NCBI RefSeq assembly: GCF_001513955.1
Contig: NZ_KQ948146.1
Coordinates: 284,476-348,475 of the forward strand
Source of the DNA: Streptomyces pseudovenezuelae
GTDB lineage: Bacteria > Actinomycetota > Actinomycetes > Streptomycetales > Streptomycetaceae
Direction of reading: 5' to 3'
DNA: 64,000 bases
The notes beneath the pieces were generated by a model that ran no database searches, was not told the origin of the DNA, and saw nothing but the letters and a program-made list of their open reading frames with translations. A program made the translations under genes and the position numbers. Each line of letters begins with the position of its first letter. Within the stretch, counting starts at the first letter, position 1. Below, in pieces: positions 16,495 to 24,546 of this stretch.

Positions 16495-17919
16495 TCAGGC
16501 GGGCAGTGCGAAGTCGACGACGTGGAGCGCCGAGGGGGTCGTACCGCTCGACTTCTCCTGGTACATGAACGACAGCACGTTGTCCTGCGCCACCCTCAGT
16601 TCGTCGATGACGACCTCGCCGAAGGCGTTGAGGCCGCTCCCGTCGAACAGGACCGTCCAGTCGGTGTACCCGGACGCCTTGGAGGCGGCGGCGATCCGGC
16701 CGAACGGGAAGACCGCGTAGGCGTTGTCGTACTTGTCCAGGACCAGCTTGGTGCGCTGGCTGGAGCCGAGCACGACCGGTATCTCGGTCTTCTGCCAGGT
16801 GCCCGAGGCGTTCTTGCGGACGTGGAAGGCGCGGCCGTTGGCGGTGCGGTCGGCGACGTAGTTCGTGGTGCACTGGCCGAAGCGACCGGGCACGTAACTG
16901 ATGATCGCGTGCGGCAGGCCCGAGGAGTCGGTGGACTGGCTCTCCTGGTTCATCAGGGAGTGGTCCGGGTTCAGCGCGTCGATCACCAGGCCGGAGTCGG
17001 TGACGGCGACCTTGTCGGAGCCGCCGGTGGTGCCGACCACGGTGCCGGCGTTGGTGCGCCAGGTGCGGCCGCGGTCGTCGGAGTAGACGTAGCCGGTGTC
17101 GTGGTTGGTGATGCCGCCGCTGTTGCACATCACGGCGCCGTTCTGCTCGCGCCAGGTGAAGAAGGAGTGCAGCCGGCCGTTCCTGTCGTAGTCGATGCCG
17201 TGCAGGTACATGTTGCGGGCCGTCGAGGAGCCGTGCTCGCTGGTGTAGGTGCCGGTGGAGGCGGACCACTCGCCGAGGTTGGTCCAGGTCGAACCGTCGT
17301 ACTCCGCCAGGGCGTTGCGGCCGTTGCCCGATATTCCGGCCCGGTAGCTGAGCTGGAGCTTGCCGTCGGGGGTGGAGACGAACTGGGGGTAGGTGAACTG
17401 CGAGGTGAGGGCGAGGCCGTCCAGGGTCGACTGGGGTGCGCCGAAGCGGGCGGCGGTCCAGCTCAGGCCCGCCGGGTTGTCCATGAGGCCCGCGACCGAC
17501 TTGACGTAGGTGAAGCCGTCGCTGTGCGAGTCCATGTTGAGGTGGAGGCGGCCGTCCACCTTGGAGACGCCCATGGAGATGACGTTGTGGGAGTCGCTGG
17601 TCTTGAGGGTGTGGCCGACCTGGACGGTGGACCAGGTGCTGCCGCCGAGGACGCGGCGGCCGACGACGGCGTTCTTGTCGGCGGTGTACCAGACGGCGTA
17701 CTGGTAGCCCTTGTACGTCAGCAGGCCGTTCTTCTGGAACGAGTTGTTGTTGACGAGGCCGTCGTAGGAGACGAAGAAGACGGCCTGGTTGTCGAGCGTG
17801 GTGGTGCCGGTCCGGGTGACGGAGGGACCGGGGTCGGCGGCGCGGGCGGTGCCACCGGTGAGCGCGGAGGTGGACATGGCGGACACGATGGCACCTGCGA
17901 GCAGTGTGCGTCTTCTCAT
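16495..17919 (-). CDS. Secreted BNR-repeat (BNR_4) beta-propeller protein, possible rhamnose-releasing lyase
   Basis: A 474-residue exported protein. An RR-containing signal peptide (MRRRTLLAGAIV) ends at an ARA-A cleavage site near 27. The rest looks like the BNR_4 propeller: SDSHNVISMGVSKVDGRLHL, then NMDSHSDGF, TYPQFVSTPDGKLQLSYR, YVYSDDRGRTWR and HAIISYVPGRF. Several conserved His and Asp residues sit on the LH-type strands. BNR_4 propellers include polysaccharide lyases of the ulvan and L-rhamnose-alpha-1,4-glucuronate types. Its place between the rhamnose mutarotase and the rhamnose repressor suggests that it releases rhamnose or rhamnosyl oligomers outside the cell. The activity is inferred, not shown. 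Confidence 0.8.
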   Translation of the reverse strand: MRRRTLLAGAIVSAMSTSALTGGTARAADPGPSVTRTGTTTLDNQAVFFVSYDGLVNNNSFQKNGLLTYKGYQYAVWYTADKNAVVGRRVLGGSTWSTVQVGHTLKTSDSHNVISMGVSKVDGRLHLNMDSHSDGFTYVKSVAGLMDNPAGLSWTAARFGAPQSTLDGLALTSQFTYPQFVSTPDGKLQLSYRAGISGNGRNALAEYDGSTWTNLGEWSASTGTYTSEHGSSTARNMYLHGIDYDRNGRLHSFFTWREQNGAVMCNSGGITNHDTGYVYSDDRGRTWRTNAGTVVGTTGGSDKVAVTDSGLVIDALNPDHSLMNQESQSTDSSGLPHAIISYVPGRFGQCTTNYVADRTANGRAFHVRKNASGTWQKTEIPVVLGSSQRTKLVLDKYDNAYAVFPFGRIAAASKASGYTDWTVLFDGSGLNAFGEVVIDELRVAQDNVLSFMYQEKSSGTTPSALHVVDFALPA

Positions 17920-17961
17920 GGAGCGGCTCCTGCTGTCCTGAGGGGGCCTTGCGGGGAGGGG

Positions 17962-18282
17962 TCAGGCGAGGTGAAACACCTCGGTGAGCGGTTTCATCGC
18001 CTCGTCCGGGCGGGCTCCGTCGAGGGACTCGAAGAAGGCGCCCATCTCGGCCTGCCAGCGGGCGTTGACCTCGGTGGCTTCCATGCCGGCCTTGGCGGCC
18101 TCGAAGTCCTCCGTCTCCAGGTAGCCGACGAGCAGTCCGTCGTCGCGCAGGAAGAGGGAGTAGTTGTGCCAGCCGGTGGCCGAGAGTGCTGCCAGCATCT
18201 CCGGCCACACGGCGGCATGGCGTTCGCGGTACTCGGCGAGCTTGTCCTGACGGACCTTGAGGAGGAAACAGACGCGCTGCAT
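17962..18282 (-). CDS. rhaM: L-rhamnose mutarotase
   Basis: A 106-residue dimeric ferredoxin-like enzyme that interconverts alpha and beta anomers of L-rhamnose, supplying the form used by the isomerase. The family pattern is complete: CFLLKVRQDKLAEYRERHAA, VWPEMLAAL, GWHNYSLFLRDDG, LVGYLE and the C-terminal EVFHL. The usual length is about 104. The start is the ATG at 18282. It lies 17 bp after the binding-protein gene and 42 bp before the BNR gene, in one operon. Confidence 0.95.
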   Translation of the reverse strand: MQRVCFLLKVRQDKLAEYRERHAAVWPEMLAALSATGWHNYSLFLRDDGLLVGYLETEDFEAAKAGMEATEVNARWQAEMGAFFESLDGARPDEAMKPLTEVFHLA

Positions 18283-18299
18283 GAAGTACCGCTCCGCGA

Positions 18300-19379
18300 C
18301 TAGAAGTTGAACTGGTCGATGTTCTTGGCGGTGAACACGGTCGGCTTGCCGAGGTTGATCACGCCGTCCTTGCCGATGGTGTACGTGGTGCCGCCGGCCT
18401 TGAAGGTCTCGCCCTCCTTGCCGGTGATCTGGCCGGAGACCAGGGCGACGGCGGTCTGGGCGGCCAGCGCGCCGAGCTTCGCCGGGTCCCACAGCTCGAA
18501 GCCGTCGACGGTGCCGTTCTTGACGTACTTGCGCATGTCGTTGGGGGTGCCGAGGCCGGTCAGCTTGACCTTGCCCTTGTACTTGGAGCCGGAGAGGTAC
18601 TGGGCGGCGGCCTTGATGCCGACGGTGGTCGGGGAGATGATCCCCTTCAGGTTCGGGTACTCCTGGAGCAGGCCCTGGGTCTGCTGGAAGGACTGCTGGG
18701 CGTCGTCGTTGCCGTACGCGACCTTGACGAGCTTGATGTTCTTGTACTTGTCCTGCTTCAGCTCGTCCTTCATGAAGTCGATCCAGGTGTTCTGGTTCGT
18801 CGCCGTCTGGGCGGCGGACAGGATCGCGATCTCGCCCTTGTAGCCGATCTGCTCGGCGAGCAGCTGCACCTCGGTGCGGCCCAGGTCCTCGGCGGAGGCC
18901 TGCGAGACGAAGGCGTTGCGGCAGTCGGCCTTGGTGTCGGAGTCGTAGGTGACGACCTTGATGTCGTTCTTCATGGCCTGCTTCAGCGCGGTGCACAGGG
19001 CGCCCGGGTCCTGCGCGGACACGGCCATCGCGTTCACCTGCTGCTGGGTGAGCGTGTTGACGTAGGACACCTGCCCGGCGGTGTCCGTGGCGCTGGACGG
19101 GCCGACCTCCTTGTACTTCGAGCCCAGTTCCGTCAGGGCCGTCTCGCCGCCCTTGTCGGCGGAGGTGAAGTACGGGTTGTTGACCTGCTTGGGCAGGAAG
19201 CCGACGGTCAGGCCCTTCTTGGTGGCCGCGTTCGGGTCGGCCTTGGCGGTGGAGGCCGCCGAGGCGCCCTCGTCCTGCACGTCCTTCTTGGTGGTGCCAC
19301 CGCACGCGGTGAGCGCGAGGGCGAGCGAGGTGCCGGCGGCGAGGGCCGCGCAGGAACGGCGGAGCGATGACTTACGCAT
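18300..19379 (-). CDS. rhaS: Rhamnose ABC transporter substrate-binding lipoprotein
   Basis: A 359-residue sugar-binding lipoprotein of the ribose/rhamnose cluster (peripla_BP_4). The signal peptide ends LALALTACGG (lipobox Cys near 26), so it is anchored to the outer face of the membrane. The core shows the family segments TVGFLPKQVNNPYF, VNAMAVSAQDPGAL, VVTYDSD and LKGIISPTTVG. It delivers sugar to the permeases encoded upstream. Specificity for L-rhamnose is inferred from the adjacent mutarotase and divergent catabolic genes. It is the fourth gene of the importer operon. Confidence 0.92.
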   Translation of the reverse strand: MRKSSLRRSCAALAAGTSLALALTACGGTTKKDVQDEGASAASTAKADPNAATKKGLTVGFLPKQVNNPYFTSADKGGETALTELGSKYKEVGPSSATDTAGQVSYVNTLTQQQVNAMAVSAQDPGALCTALKQAMKNDIKVVTYDSDTKADCRNAFVSQASAEDLGRTEVQLLAEQIGYKGEIAILSAAQTATNQNTWIDFMKDELKQDKYKNIKLVKVAYGNDDAQQSFQQTQGLLQEYPNLKGIISPTTVGIKAAAQYLSGSKYKGKVKLTGLGTPNDMRKYVKNGTVDGFELWDPAKLGALAAQTAVALVSGQITGKEGETFKAGGTTYTIGKDGVINLGKPTVFTAKNIDQFNF

Positions 19380-19434
19380 GACGGATCTTCCTTACGAGGG
19401 TGAGCGGATACGAGGTTTCCTTGGGCGCCCGGAT

Positions 19435-20448
19435 CTAGGAGGCCGGTGTGGGCGCTTTGGACGCCGGTGTCGAGGCGGCTGCTCGGCGGCCGGCCCTCGC
19501 AACCGAGATCTGCCGTGCGACCCGGGGGCCGAGCACGGAGAGGACGAGAAGAACGCCGGTGACGACGATCTGGGACTGGGCGGAGACGTCCTGGAGGCTC
19601 ATCACGTTCTGCAGGGCGCCGAGGAGGAAGACCCCCGCGATCGCGCCGCCGAGCGTGCCCTTGCCGCCGTCGAAGTCGATGCCGCCCAGCAACACGGCTG
19701 CCACGACGGAGAGTTCGAGCCCCGTGGCGTTGTCGTAGCGGGCACTGGCGTAGTGCAGTGCCCAGAAGATCCCGGTGAGCGAGGCCATCAGGCCCGTCAC
19801 CGTGAACAGGATCAGCTTCTGGCGCTTGACCCGGATGCCGGCGAACCGCGCCGCCTCCTCGCTCGCGCCGGTCGCGAACACCGAGCGCCCGAACGGCGTG
19901 GCGTGCAGGACGACCACGGCGATCGCGAGCAGGACGAGGAAGGGCAGGAAGGCCTGCGGGATGAAGGTGTCCCCGATCCGGCCCGCCGCGAAGTCCAGGT
20001 ACTGCGTGGGGAAGTCGGTGACCGCGTCGGAGCCGAGCACGATCTGTGCGATGCCCCGGTAGGCGGCGAGGGTGCCGATGGTGACGGCGAGGGAGGGCAG
20101 GCCGAGCCGGGTGACGAGCAGGCCGTTGACCAGCCCGCAGACCACGCCGAGCACCAGGCAGATCGGGATGATGACCTCGATCGTCAGGCCCTGGTTCCAC
20201 AGGGCGCCCATCACCGCGCCGGACAGCCCCGCGGTGGAGGCGACCGAGAGGTCGATCTCGCCGGAGACCACGAGCATGGTCATGGGCAGGGCGATCAGCG
20301 CGATCGGCAGGGTGTTGCCGATCAGGAACGACAGGTTCAGCGCGTTGCCGAAGCCGTCGACGGTGCCGAAGGACAGCAGCAGGACCACGACCAGAAGGGC
20401 GCCGACCACCGTGTCCCAGCGGATCGCACGCGTCAGGGAGTCAGGCAT
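19435..20448 (-). CDS. rhaQ: Rhamnose ABC transporter permease 2
   Basis: A 337-residue permease of the branched-chain/ribose type (BPD_transp_2) with about eight to ten hydrophobic segments. The family signature after the second segment is present (MTMLVVSGEIDLSVASTAGL), and the cytoplasmic coupling loop is GASEEAARFAGIRVKRQK. It overlaps the preceding permease gene by 8 bp, which points to translational coupling. Together with the partner permease it forms the membrane channel. The C-terminus is a short Ala/Pro/Ser tail. Which permease corresponds to RhaP and which to RhaQ is arbitrary here. Confidence 0.92.
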   Translation of the reverse strand: MPDSLTRAIRWDTVVGALLVVVLLLSFGTVDGFGNALNLSFLIGNTLPIALIALPMTMLVVSGEIDLSVASTAGLSGAVMGALWNQGLTIEVIIPICLVLGVVCGLVNGLLVTRLGLPSLAVTIGTLAAYRGIAQIVLGSDAVTDFPTQYLDFAAGRIGDTFIPQAFLPFLVLLAIAVVVLHATPFGRSVFATGASEEAARFAGIRVKRQKLILFTVTGLMASLTGIFWALHYASARYDNATGLELSVVAAVLLGGIDFDGGKGTLGGAIAGVFLLGALQNVMSLQDVSAQSQIVVTGVLLVLSVLGPRVARQISVARAGRRAAASTPASKAPTPAS

Positions 20449-21481
20449 GGCGGGCGTTCCTCTTCTTCAGGGCGGAGGCCACGCGCAGCGCGACGACCCG
20501 GTCGACCGCGATGGCGAGGATGAGCAGGATGCCGTTGATGGCGAGCACCCAGACCGAGCTGACGCCGAGGGCGGGCAGCACGCTGTTGATGGAGGTCAGC
20601 AACAGGGCGCCGAGGGCCGCGCCGTAGACGCTGCCGGAGCCGCCGGTGAAGACGACGCCGCCGACCACGACCGCGCTGACGACGGTCAGTTCGTAGCCGG
20701 TGCCGGTGCTGGAGTCGACGTTGCCGAACCGGGCCAGGTACATCGCGCCGGCGAGTCCCGCGAGGCCGCCGCAGAAGGTGTAGGCGGCCAGGATCCGCTT
20801 GCGCACCGGGATGCCGGCGAGCCGGGCGGCCTCGGGGTTGGAGCCCAGCGCGTACAGCTCGCGTCCGCTGCCGAAGTGCTTGAGGCAGTAGGCGGTGGCG
20901 ATCAGCACGGCCAACGCGATCAGGGCCAGCCAGGGCACCGCGGAGATGCCGCCGGAGCCGAAGTTCACAAAGCTGTCCGGGAGGTCGGCCGCGGTGATCT
21001 GGCGGGAGCCGACCCAGATGGAGTCGATGCCCCGGATGATGTAGAGCGTGCCGAGCGTGACCACCAGCGCGGGCACCTGGCCGAGGCTGACCAGCAGGCC
21101 GTTGAGCAGGCCGAATCCGATGCCGAGCAGGACCGCGAGGACGATCGCCACGACGGGGTTCCCGCCGCTCTGCAGATACGTGCCGGCTGCGAAGGCGCTG
21201 ATGCCGAGGGTGGAGCCGACCGAGAGGTCGACGTTCCTCGTGATGACCACCAGCGACTGGCCGGTGGCGACCAGCACCAGGATCGTGGCGTTCAGCAGCA
21301 GGTCCTTGATGCCCTGCTCGGTGAGGAAGTCGCTGTTCCCGATCTGGGTGACGACGATCATCACCAGGAACACGACCAGGATGGCGAGTTCGCGCATCTT
21401 GAAGACACGGTCGACCAGACGGGTGCCGCTGGACTTGGGTACGTCGGTCACAGGGGCCTGGTTGGGGGTCGTCACCGTCAT
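20441..21481 (-). CDS. rhaP: Rhamnose ABC transporter permease 1
   Basis: A 346-residue permease related to its neighbour. It has a cytoplasmic N-terminus of about 30 residues, then about ten hydrophobic segments, with the signature [20 protein letters not shown] and the coupling loop [20 protein letters not shown]. The ATG at 21481 overlaps the stop codon of the ATPase gene by 4 bp (ATGA), and its own 3' end overlaps the second permease. The heteromeric permease pair plus one double ATPase is the standard architecture of rhamnose and autoinducer-2 importers. Confidence 0.92.
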   Translation of the reverse strand: MTVTTPNQAPVTDVPKSSGTRLVDRVFKMRELAILVVFLVMIVVTQIGNSDFLTEQGIKDLLLNATILVLVATGQSLVVITRNVDLSVGSTLGISAFAAGTYLQSGGNPVVAIVLAVLLGIGFGLLNGLLVSLGQVPALVVTLGTLYIIRGIDSIWVGSRQITAADLPDSFVNFGSGGISAVPWLALIALAVLIATAYCLKHFGSGRELYALGSNPEAARLAGIPVRKRILAAYTFCGGLAGLAGAMYLARFGNVDSSTGTGYELTVVSAVVVGGVVFTGGSGSVYGAALGALLLTSINSVLPALGVSSVWVLAINGILLILAIAVDRVVALRVASALKKRNARHA

Positions 21482-22995
21482 GCGGCGGCCCTCCCGGTGG
21501 CTGCGGCCATCACGGTTTCCTCGGTGGCGTCGGAGCGCGGGATCTCGGCGGTGAGGCGGCCCTCGTGCATCACCAGCACGCGGTCGGCCATGCCGAGGAT
21601 CTCGGGCAGGTCGGAGGAGATCATCAAGATGGCCACCCCGTCGGCGGCCAGCTCGCTCAGCAGCCGGTGGACCTCGGCCTTGGTGCCGACGTCGATGCCG
21701 CGGGTGGGCTCGTCGACGATGAGCACCTTGGGGCCGGTGGCCAGCCACTTGGCGAGGACGACCTTCTGCTGGTTGCCGCCCGACAGCGTGTTGACGGTGT
21801 CGGCGATCCGGGCGTACTTCACCTGGAGCTTGACGGCCCAGTCGAGGGAACGGCTGCGTTCGGCGCCGCGGTCCATCAGGCCCGCCTTGACGGTGGTGCG
21901 CAGCCCGGTGAGGCCGATGTTGCGCTCGATGGACATGTCCATCACGAGGCCCTGGGCGCGCCGGTCCTCGGGCACCAGGGCGAGGCCCGCGGCCATCGCG
22001 GTGGACGGGGCGCCATTGACCAGTGCCCTGCCGTCCACGGAGACCTCGCCCGCGTCCCAGCGGTCGATGCCGAACACCGCGCGGGCGACCTCGGTACGGC
22101 CCGCTCCGACGAGGCCCGCGAGGCCGACGATCTCGCCTCGCCTGACCTCGAACGAGACGTCGGTGAAGACGCCCTCCCGGGTCAGCCGGCTCACCGTGAG
22201 CGCGACCTCGCCGGGGCGTACGTCCTGCTTGGGGTAGAGCTCGTCGAGGTCGCGGCCGACCATCCGGCGGACGAGGTCGTCCTCGGTCATGTCCGCGATG
22301 GGTTCGCTGGCGATCCAGGCGCCGTCGCGCAGGGTGGTGACCCGCTGGCAGATCTGGAAGATCTCCTCCAGCCGGTGCGAGATGAACAGCACCGCGGCGC
22401 CCTGCTCACGGAGCGCCTTGACGACGCCGAAGAGGCGGGCCACCTCGCTGCCGGTCAGGGCCGCCGTGGGCTCGTCCATGATCAGGACGCGGGCCTCGAA
22501 GGACAGCGCCTTGGCGATCTCGACGATCTGCTGGTCGGCGATGGACAGGCCGCGCGCCGGGCGGTCGGGGTCGAGCTCGACCCCGAGGCGCTGCATCAGG
22601 GCCAGGGTCGCGTGGTGCGTGGCCTTGTGGTCGATCCGGCCGAGGGCGCGCCGGGGCTGGCGCCCCATGAAGATGTTCTCGGCGATCGACAGGTCGGGGA
22701 AGAGCGTGGGCTCCTGGTAGATCACGGCGATACCGGCGTCGCGGGCGTCACCGGGGCCGTGGAAGACGACCGGCTCACCGTCGAGCACTACCTGGCCGGT
22801 GTCCGGTCGGTGCACTCCCGCGAGGGTCTTGATGAGGGTCGACTTGCCCGCGCCGTTCTCGCCGGCGAGGGCGTGTACCTCCCCGGGGTACAGCTCCAGG
22901 GAGACGTCCCGCAGGGCGCGAACCGCGCCGAAGGACTTCGAGATGTCCCTGAGCGCGAGAACCGGGGCCGGACCCGTGGTGGACGGGTGGGTCAT
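21478..22995 (-). CDS. rhaT: Rhamnose ABC transporter ATP-binding protein (double ATPase domain)
   Basis: A 505-residue sugar-import ATPase with two cassettes. The first has Walker [10 protein letters not shown], the Q-loop in [11 protein letters not shown], signature [15 protein letters not shown] and Walker [13 protein letters not shown]. The second has a degenerate Walker A (GLVGAGRTE), signature [15 protein letters not shown] and Walker [13 protein letters not shown], as usual in this carbohydrate class. It is the first gene of the seven-gene minus-strand operon and faces the isomerase gene across a 275-bp promoter region. The start is the ATG at 22995. Confidence 0.95.
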   Translation of the reverse strand: MTHPSTTGPAPVLALRDISKSFGAVRALRDVSLELYPGEVHALAGENGAGKSTLIKTLAGVHRPDTGQVVLDGEPVVFHGPGDARDAGIAVIYQEPTLFPDLSIAENIFMGRQPRRALGRIDHKATHHATLALMQRLGVELDPDRPARGLSIADQQIVEIAKALSFEARVLIMDEPTAALTGSEVARLFGVVKALREQGAAVLFISHRLEEIFQICQRVTTLRDGAWIASEPIADMTEDDLVRRMVGRDLDELYPKQDVRPGEVALTVSRLTREGVFTDVSFEVRRGEIVGLAGLVGAGRTEVARAVFGIDRWDAGEVSVDGRALVNGAPSTAMAAGLALVPEDRRAQGLVMDMSIERNIGLTGLRTTVKAGLMDRGAERSRSLDWAVKLQVKYARIADTVNTLSGGNQQKVVLAKWLATGPKVLIVDEPTRGIDVGTKAEVHRLLSELAADGVAILMISSDLPEILGMADRVLVMHEGRLTAEIPRSDATEETVMAAATGRAAA

Positions 22996-23039
22996 TGGAG
23001 GCTCCTCGACGACGCCGGCGGGACGGCCCTCACGGCGTC

Positions 23040-23053
23040 GTGAAAGGTTTCAA
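23040..23053 (-). promoter_or_regulatory. LacI-type operator of the rhamnose importer operon
   Basis: The minus strand reads TTGAAACCTTTCAC. It starts 13 bp downstream of the -10 box of the importer promoter, where a bound LacI protein blocks elongation or initiation. It is 12/14 identical to the site in front of the isomerase gene (23206-23219), in matching orientation relative to its own promoter. Confidence 0.7.
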
Positions 23054-23066
23054 CTTGGTTGCCGGG

Positions 23067-23096
23067 ACGTTAGGCATGGAGCGCATGTCACGTCAA
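23067..23096 (-). promoter_or_regulatory. Promoter of the rhamnose importer operon
   Basis: On the minus strand a -35 TTGACG (23091-23096) is separated by 18 bp from a -10 TAACGT (23067-23072), fitting the main vegetative sigma factor. Transcription would begin near 23060 and read into the ATPase gene. Confidence 0.65.
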
Positions 23097-23106
23097 TGGG
23101 TTCGTG

Positions 23107-23121
23107 TCGAAAAACTTTCGA
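23107..23121. promoter_or_regulatory. Perfect 15-bp palindrome between the two rhamnose promoters
   Basis: TCGAAA-AAC-TTTCGA lies upstream of both -35 boxes, so it is not placed to block either promoter directly. It may be an auxiliary LacI site for looping, or an activator site. Its half-site TCGAAA is related to, but not the same as, the TTGAAA half of the main operators. Confidence 0.4.
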
Positions 23122-23170
23122 TGAACTCAGGTCACAGGGGGATCACGGGCAACAGCCTTGGTCGCAGGGG

Positions 23171-23199
23171 TTGACACTCCCGCGAGGGCCCCATACTTT
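23171..23199 (+). promoter_or_regulatory. Promoter of the rhamnose catabolic operon
   Basis: TTGACA (23171-23176), a consensus -35, is 17 bp from TACTTT (23194-23199). The expected start point is near 23206, and the leader to the isomerase GTG is about 65 nt. This is the strongest-looking promoter in the window. Confidence 0.75.
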
Positions 23200-23205
23200 C
23201 CCGTC

Positions 23206-23219
23206 TTGAATCGTTTCAC
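23206..23219 (+). promoter_or_regulatory. LacI-type operator of the rhamnose catabolic operon
   Basis: TTGAATCGTTTCAC begins 7 bp after the -10 box, so it covers the probable transcription start. It is the twin of the importer operator at 23040-23053, differing at two of 14 positions, and supports joint control of import and catabolism by the LacI protein at 15373. Confidence 0.72.
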
Positions 23220-23270
23220 ACAGCACCAGTACCAACACCCCTCAAGACCCCACGTCACAGGAGCCCTCAA

Positions 23271-24431
23271 GTGACCGAGCTCGCCGCGGTGAAGGCCGCT
23301 CTCAAGACCCAGGCCGTCGAGACGCCGTCGTGGGCGTACGGGAACTCGGGAACCCGCTTCAAGGTGTTCGCCCAGCAGGGCGTGCCGCGTACCCCGCAGG
23401 AGAAACTGGAGGACGCGGCGCAGGTCCACGCGTTCACCGGGGTGGCCCCGACCGTCGCCCTGCACATCCCGTGGGACAAGGTCGAGGACTACGCCGCGCT
23501 GGCGAAGTTCGCCGAGGAGCGGGGCGTGAAGCTGGGCGCCATCAACTCCAACACCTTCCAGGACGACGACTACAAGCTGGGCAGCATCTGCCATCCGGAC
23601 GCCGGCGTGCGGCGGAAGGCCCTGGACCATCTGCTGGAGTGCGTCGACATCATGGACGCCACGGGGTCCACGGACCTCAAGCTGTGGTTCGCCGACGGGA
23701 CGAACTATCCCGGCCAGGACGATCTGCGGGCCCGCCAGGACCGGCTGGCCGAAGGTCTCTCCGAGGTGTACGACCGCCTCGGCGACGGGCAGCGGATGCT
23801 CCTTGAGTACAAGTTCTTCGAGCCGGCGTTCTACTCGACGGACGTGCCGGACTGGGGCACGGCGTACGCGCACTGCCTCAAGCTCGGGCCCAAGGCGCAG
23901 GTCGTCGTCGACACCGGGCACCACGCTCCCGGGACCAACATCGAGTTCATCGTCACCACGCTGCTGCGGGAGGGGAAGCTCGGCGGGTTCGACTTCAACT
24001 CGCGGTTCTACGCCGACGACGACCTCATGGTGGGGGCGGCCGATCCGTTCCAGCTGTTCCGGATCATGTACGAGGTCATCCGGGGCGGCGGATTCACGCC
24101 CGATGTCGCGTTCATGCTCGACCAGTGCCACAACATCGAGGCGAAGATCCCGGCGATCATTCGTTCGGTCATGAATGTGCAGGAAGCGACCGCCAAGGCC
24201 CTGCTGGTCGACCGGGACTCTCTTGCCGTGGCTCAGCGCGAGGGTGATGTTCTGGAGGCGAACGCGGTGTTGATGGACGCGTACAACACGGATGTGCGGC
24301 CGCTTCTCGCCGAGGTGCGGGAAGAGATGGGACTGGACGCCAGTCCGATGGCTGCGTACAAGCGGTCCGGGTGGGCCGAGAAGATCATCGCCGAGCGCGT
24401 TGGTGGGGAGCAGGCAGGTTGGGGGGCGTAA
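23271..24431 (+). CDS. rhaI: L-rhamnose isomerase (RhaI type)
   Basis: A 386-residue TIM-barrel isomerase converting L-rhamnose to L-rhamnulose. It belongs to the RhaI type rather than the RhaA type. Metal and substrate segments are visible in order: [51 protein letters not shown], and [16 protein letters not shown]. The start is the GTG at 23271, preceded by GGAG at 23260-23263. It is the first gene of the plus-strand catabolic operon and faces the importer. The aldolase-dehydrogenase follows after 115 bp. Confidence 0.95.
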   Translation: MTELAAVKAALKTQAVETPSWAYGNSGTRFKVFAQQGVPRTPQEKLEDAAQVHAFTGVAPTVALHIPWDKVEDYAALAKFAEERGVKLGAINSNTFQDDDYKLGSICHPDAGVRRKALDHLLECVDIMDATGSTDLKLWFADGTNYPGQDDLRARQDRLAEGLSEVYDRLGDGQRMLLEYKFFEPAFYSTDVPDWGTAYAHCLKLGPKAQVVVDTGHHAPGTNIEFIVTTLLREGKLGGFDFNSRFYADDDLMVGAADPFQLFRIMYEVIRGGGFTPDVAFMLDQCHNIEAKIPAIIRSVMNVQEATAKALLVDRDSLAVAQREGDVLEANAVLMDAYNTDVRPLLAEVREEMGLDASPMAAYKRSGWAEKIIAERVGGEQAGWGA

Positions 24432-24470
24432 GCGTCTGCCGGGTTCTGTCCGTTACGGGGTGCGGGCCGG

Positions 24471-24512
24471 TTCGTGGCTGGTCGCGCAGTTCCCCGCGCC
24501 CCTAAAAGCATC
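24471..24512 (+). repeat. Streptomyces-type intergenic repeat element
   Basis: The segment centred on GTCGCGCAGTTCCCCGCGCC and running on as CCTAAAAG resembles a short element that recurs between genes in many Streptomyces genomes. Here it fills the gap between the isomerase and aldolase genes. Only one copy is in this window, so the assignment rests on recall of the motif. Confidence 0.5.
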
Positions 24513-24546
24513 TCCCTGGCCCTTTCCCAGATAGGACTGAAAGTTC

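Noticed and set aside
15433..18303. 956-codon plus-strand open frame
   Set aside because: Antisense to LacI, BNR and mutarotase genes; low-complexity Gly/Val/Arg composition and no recognisable domain.
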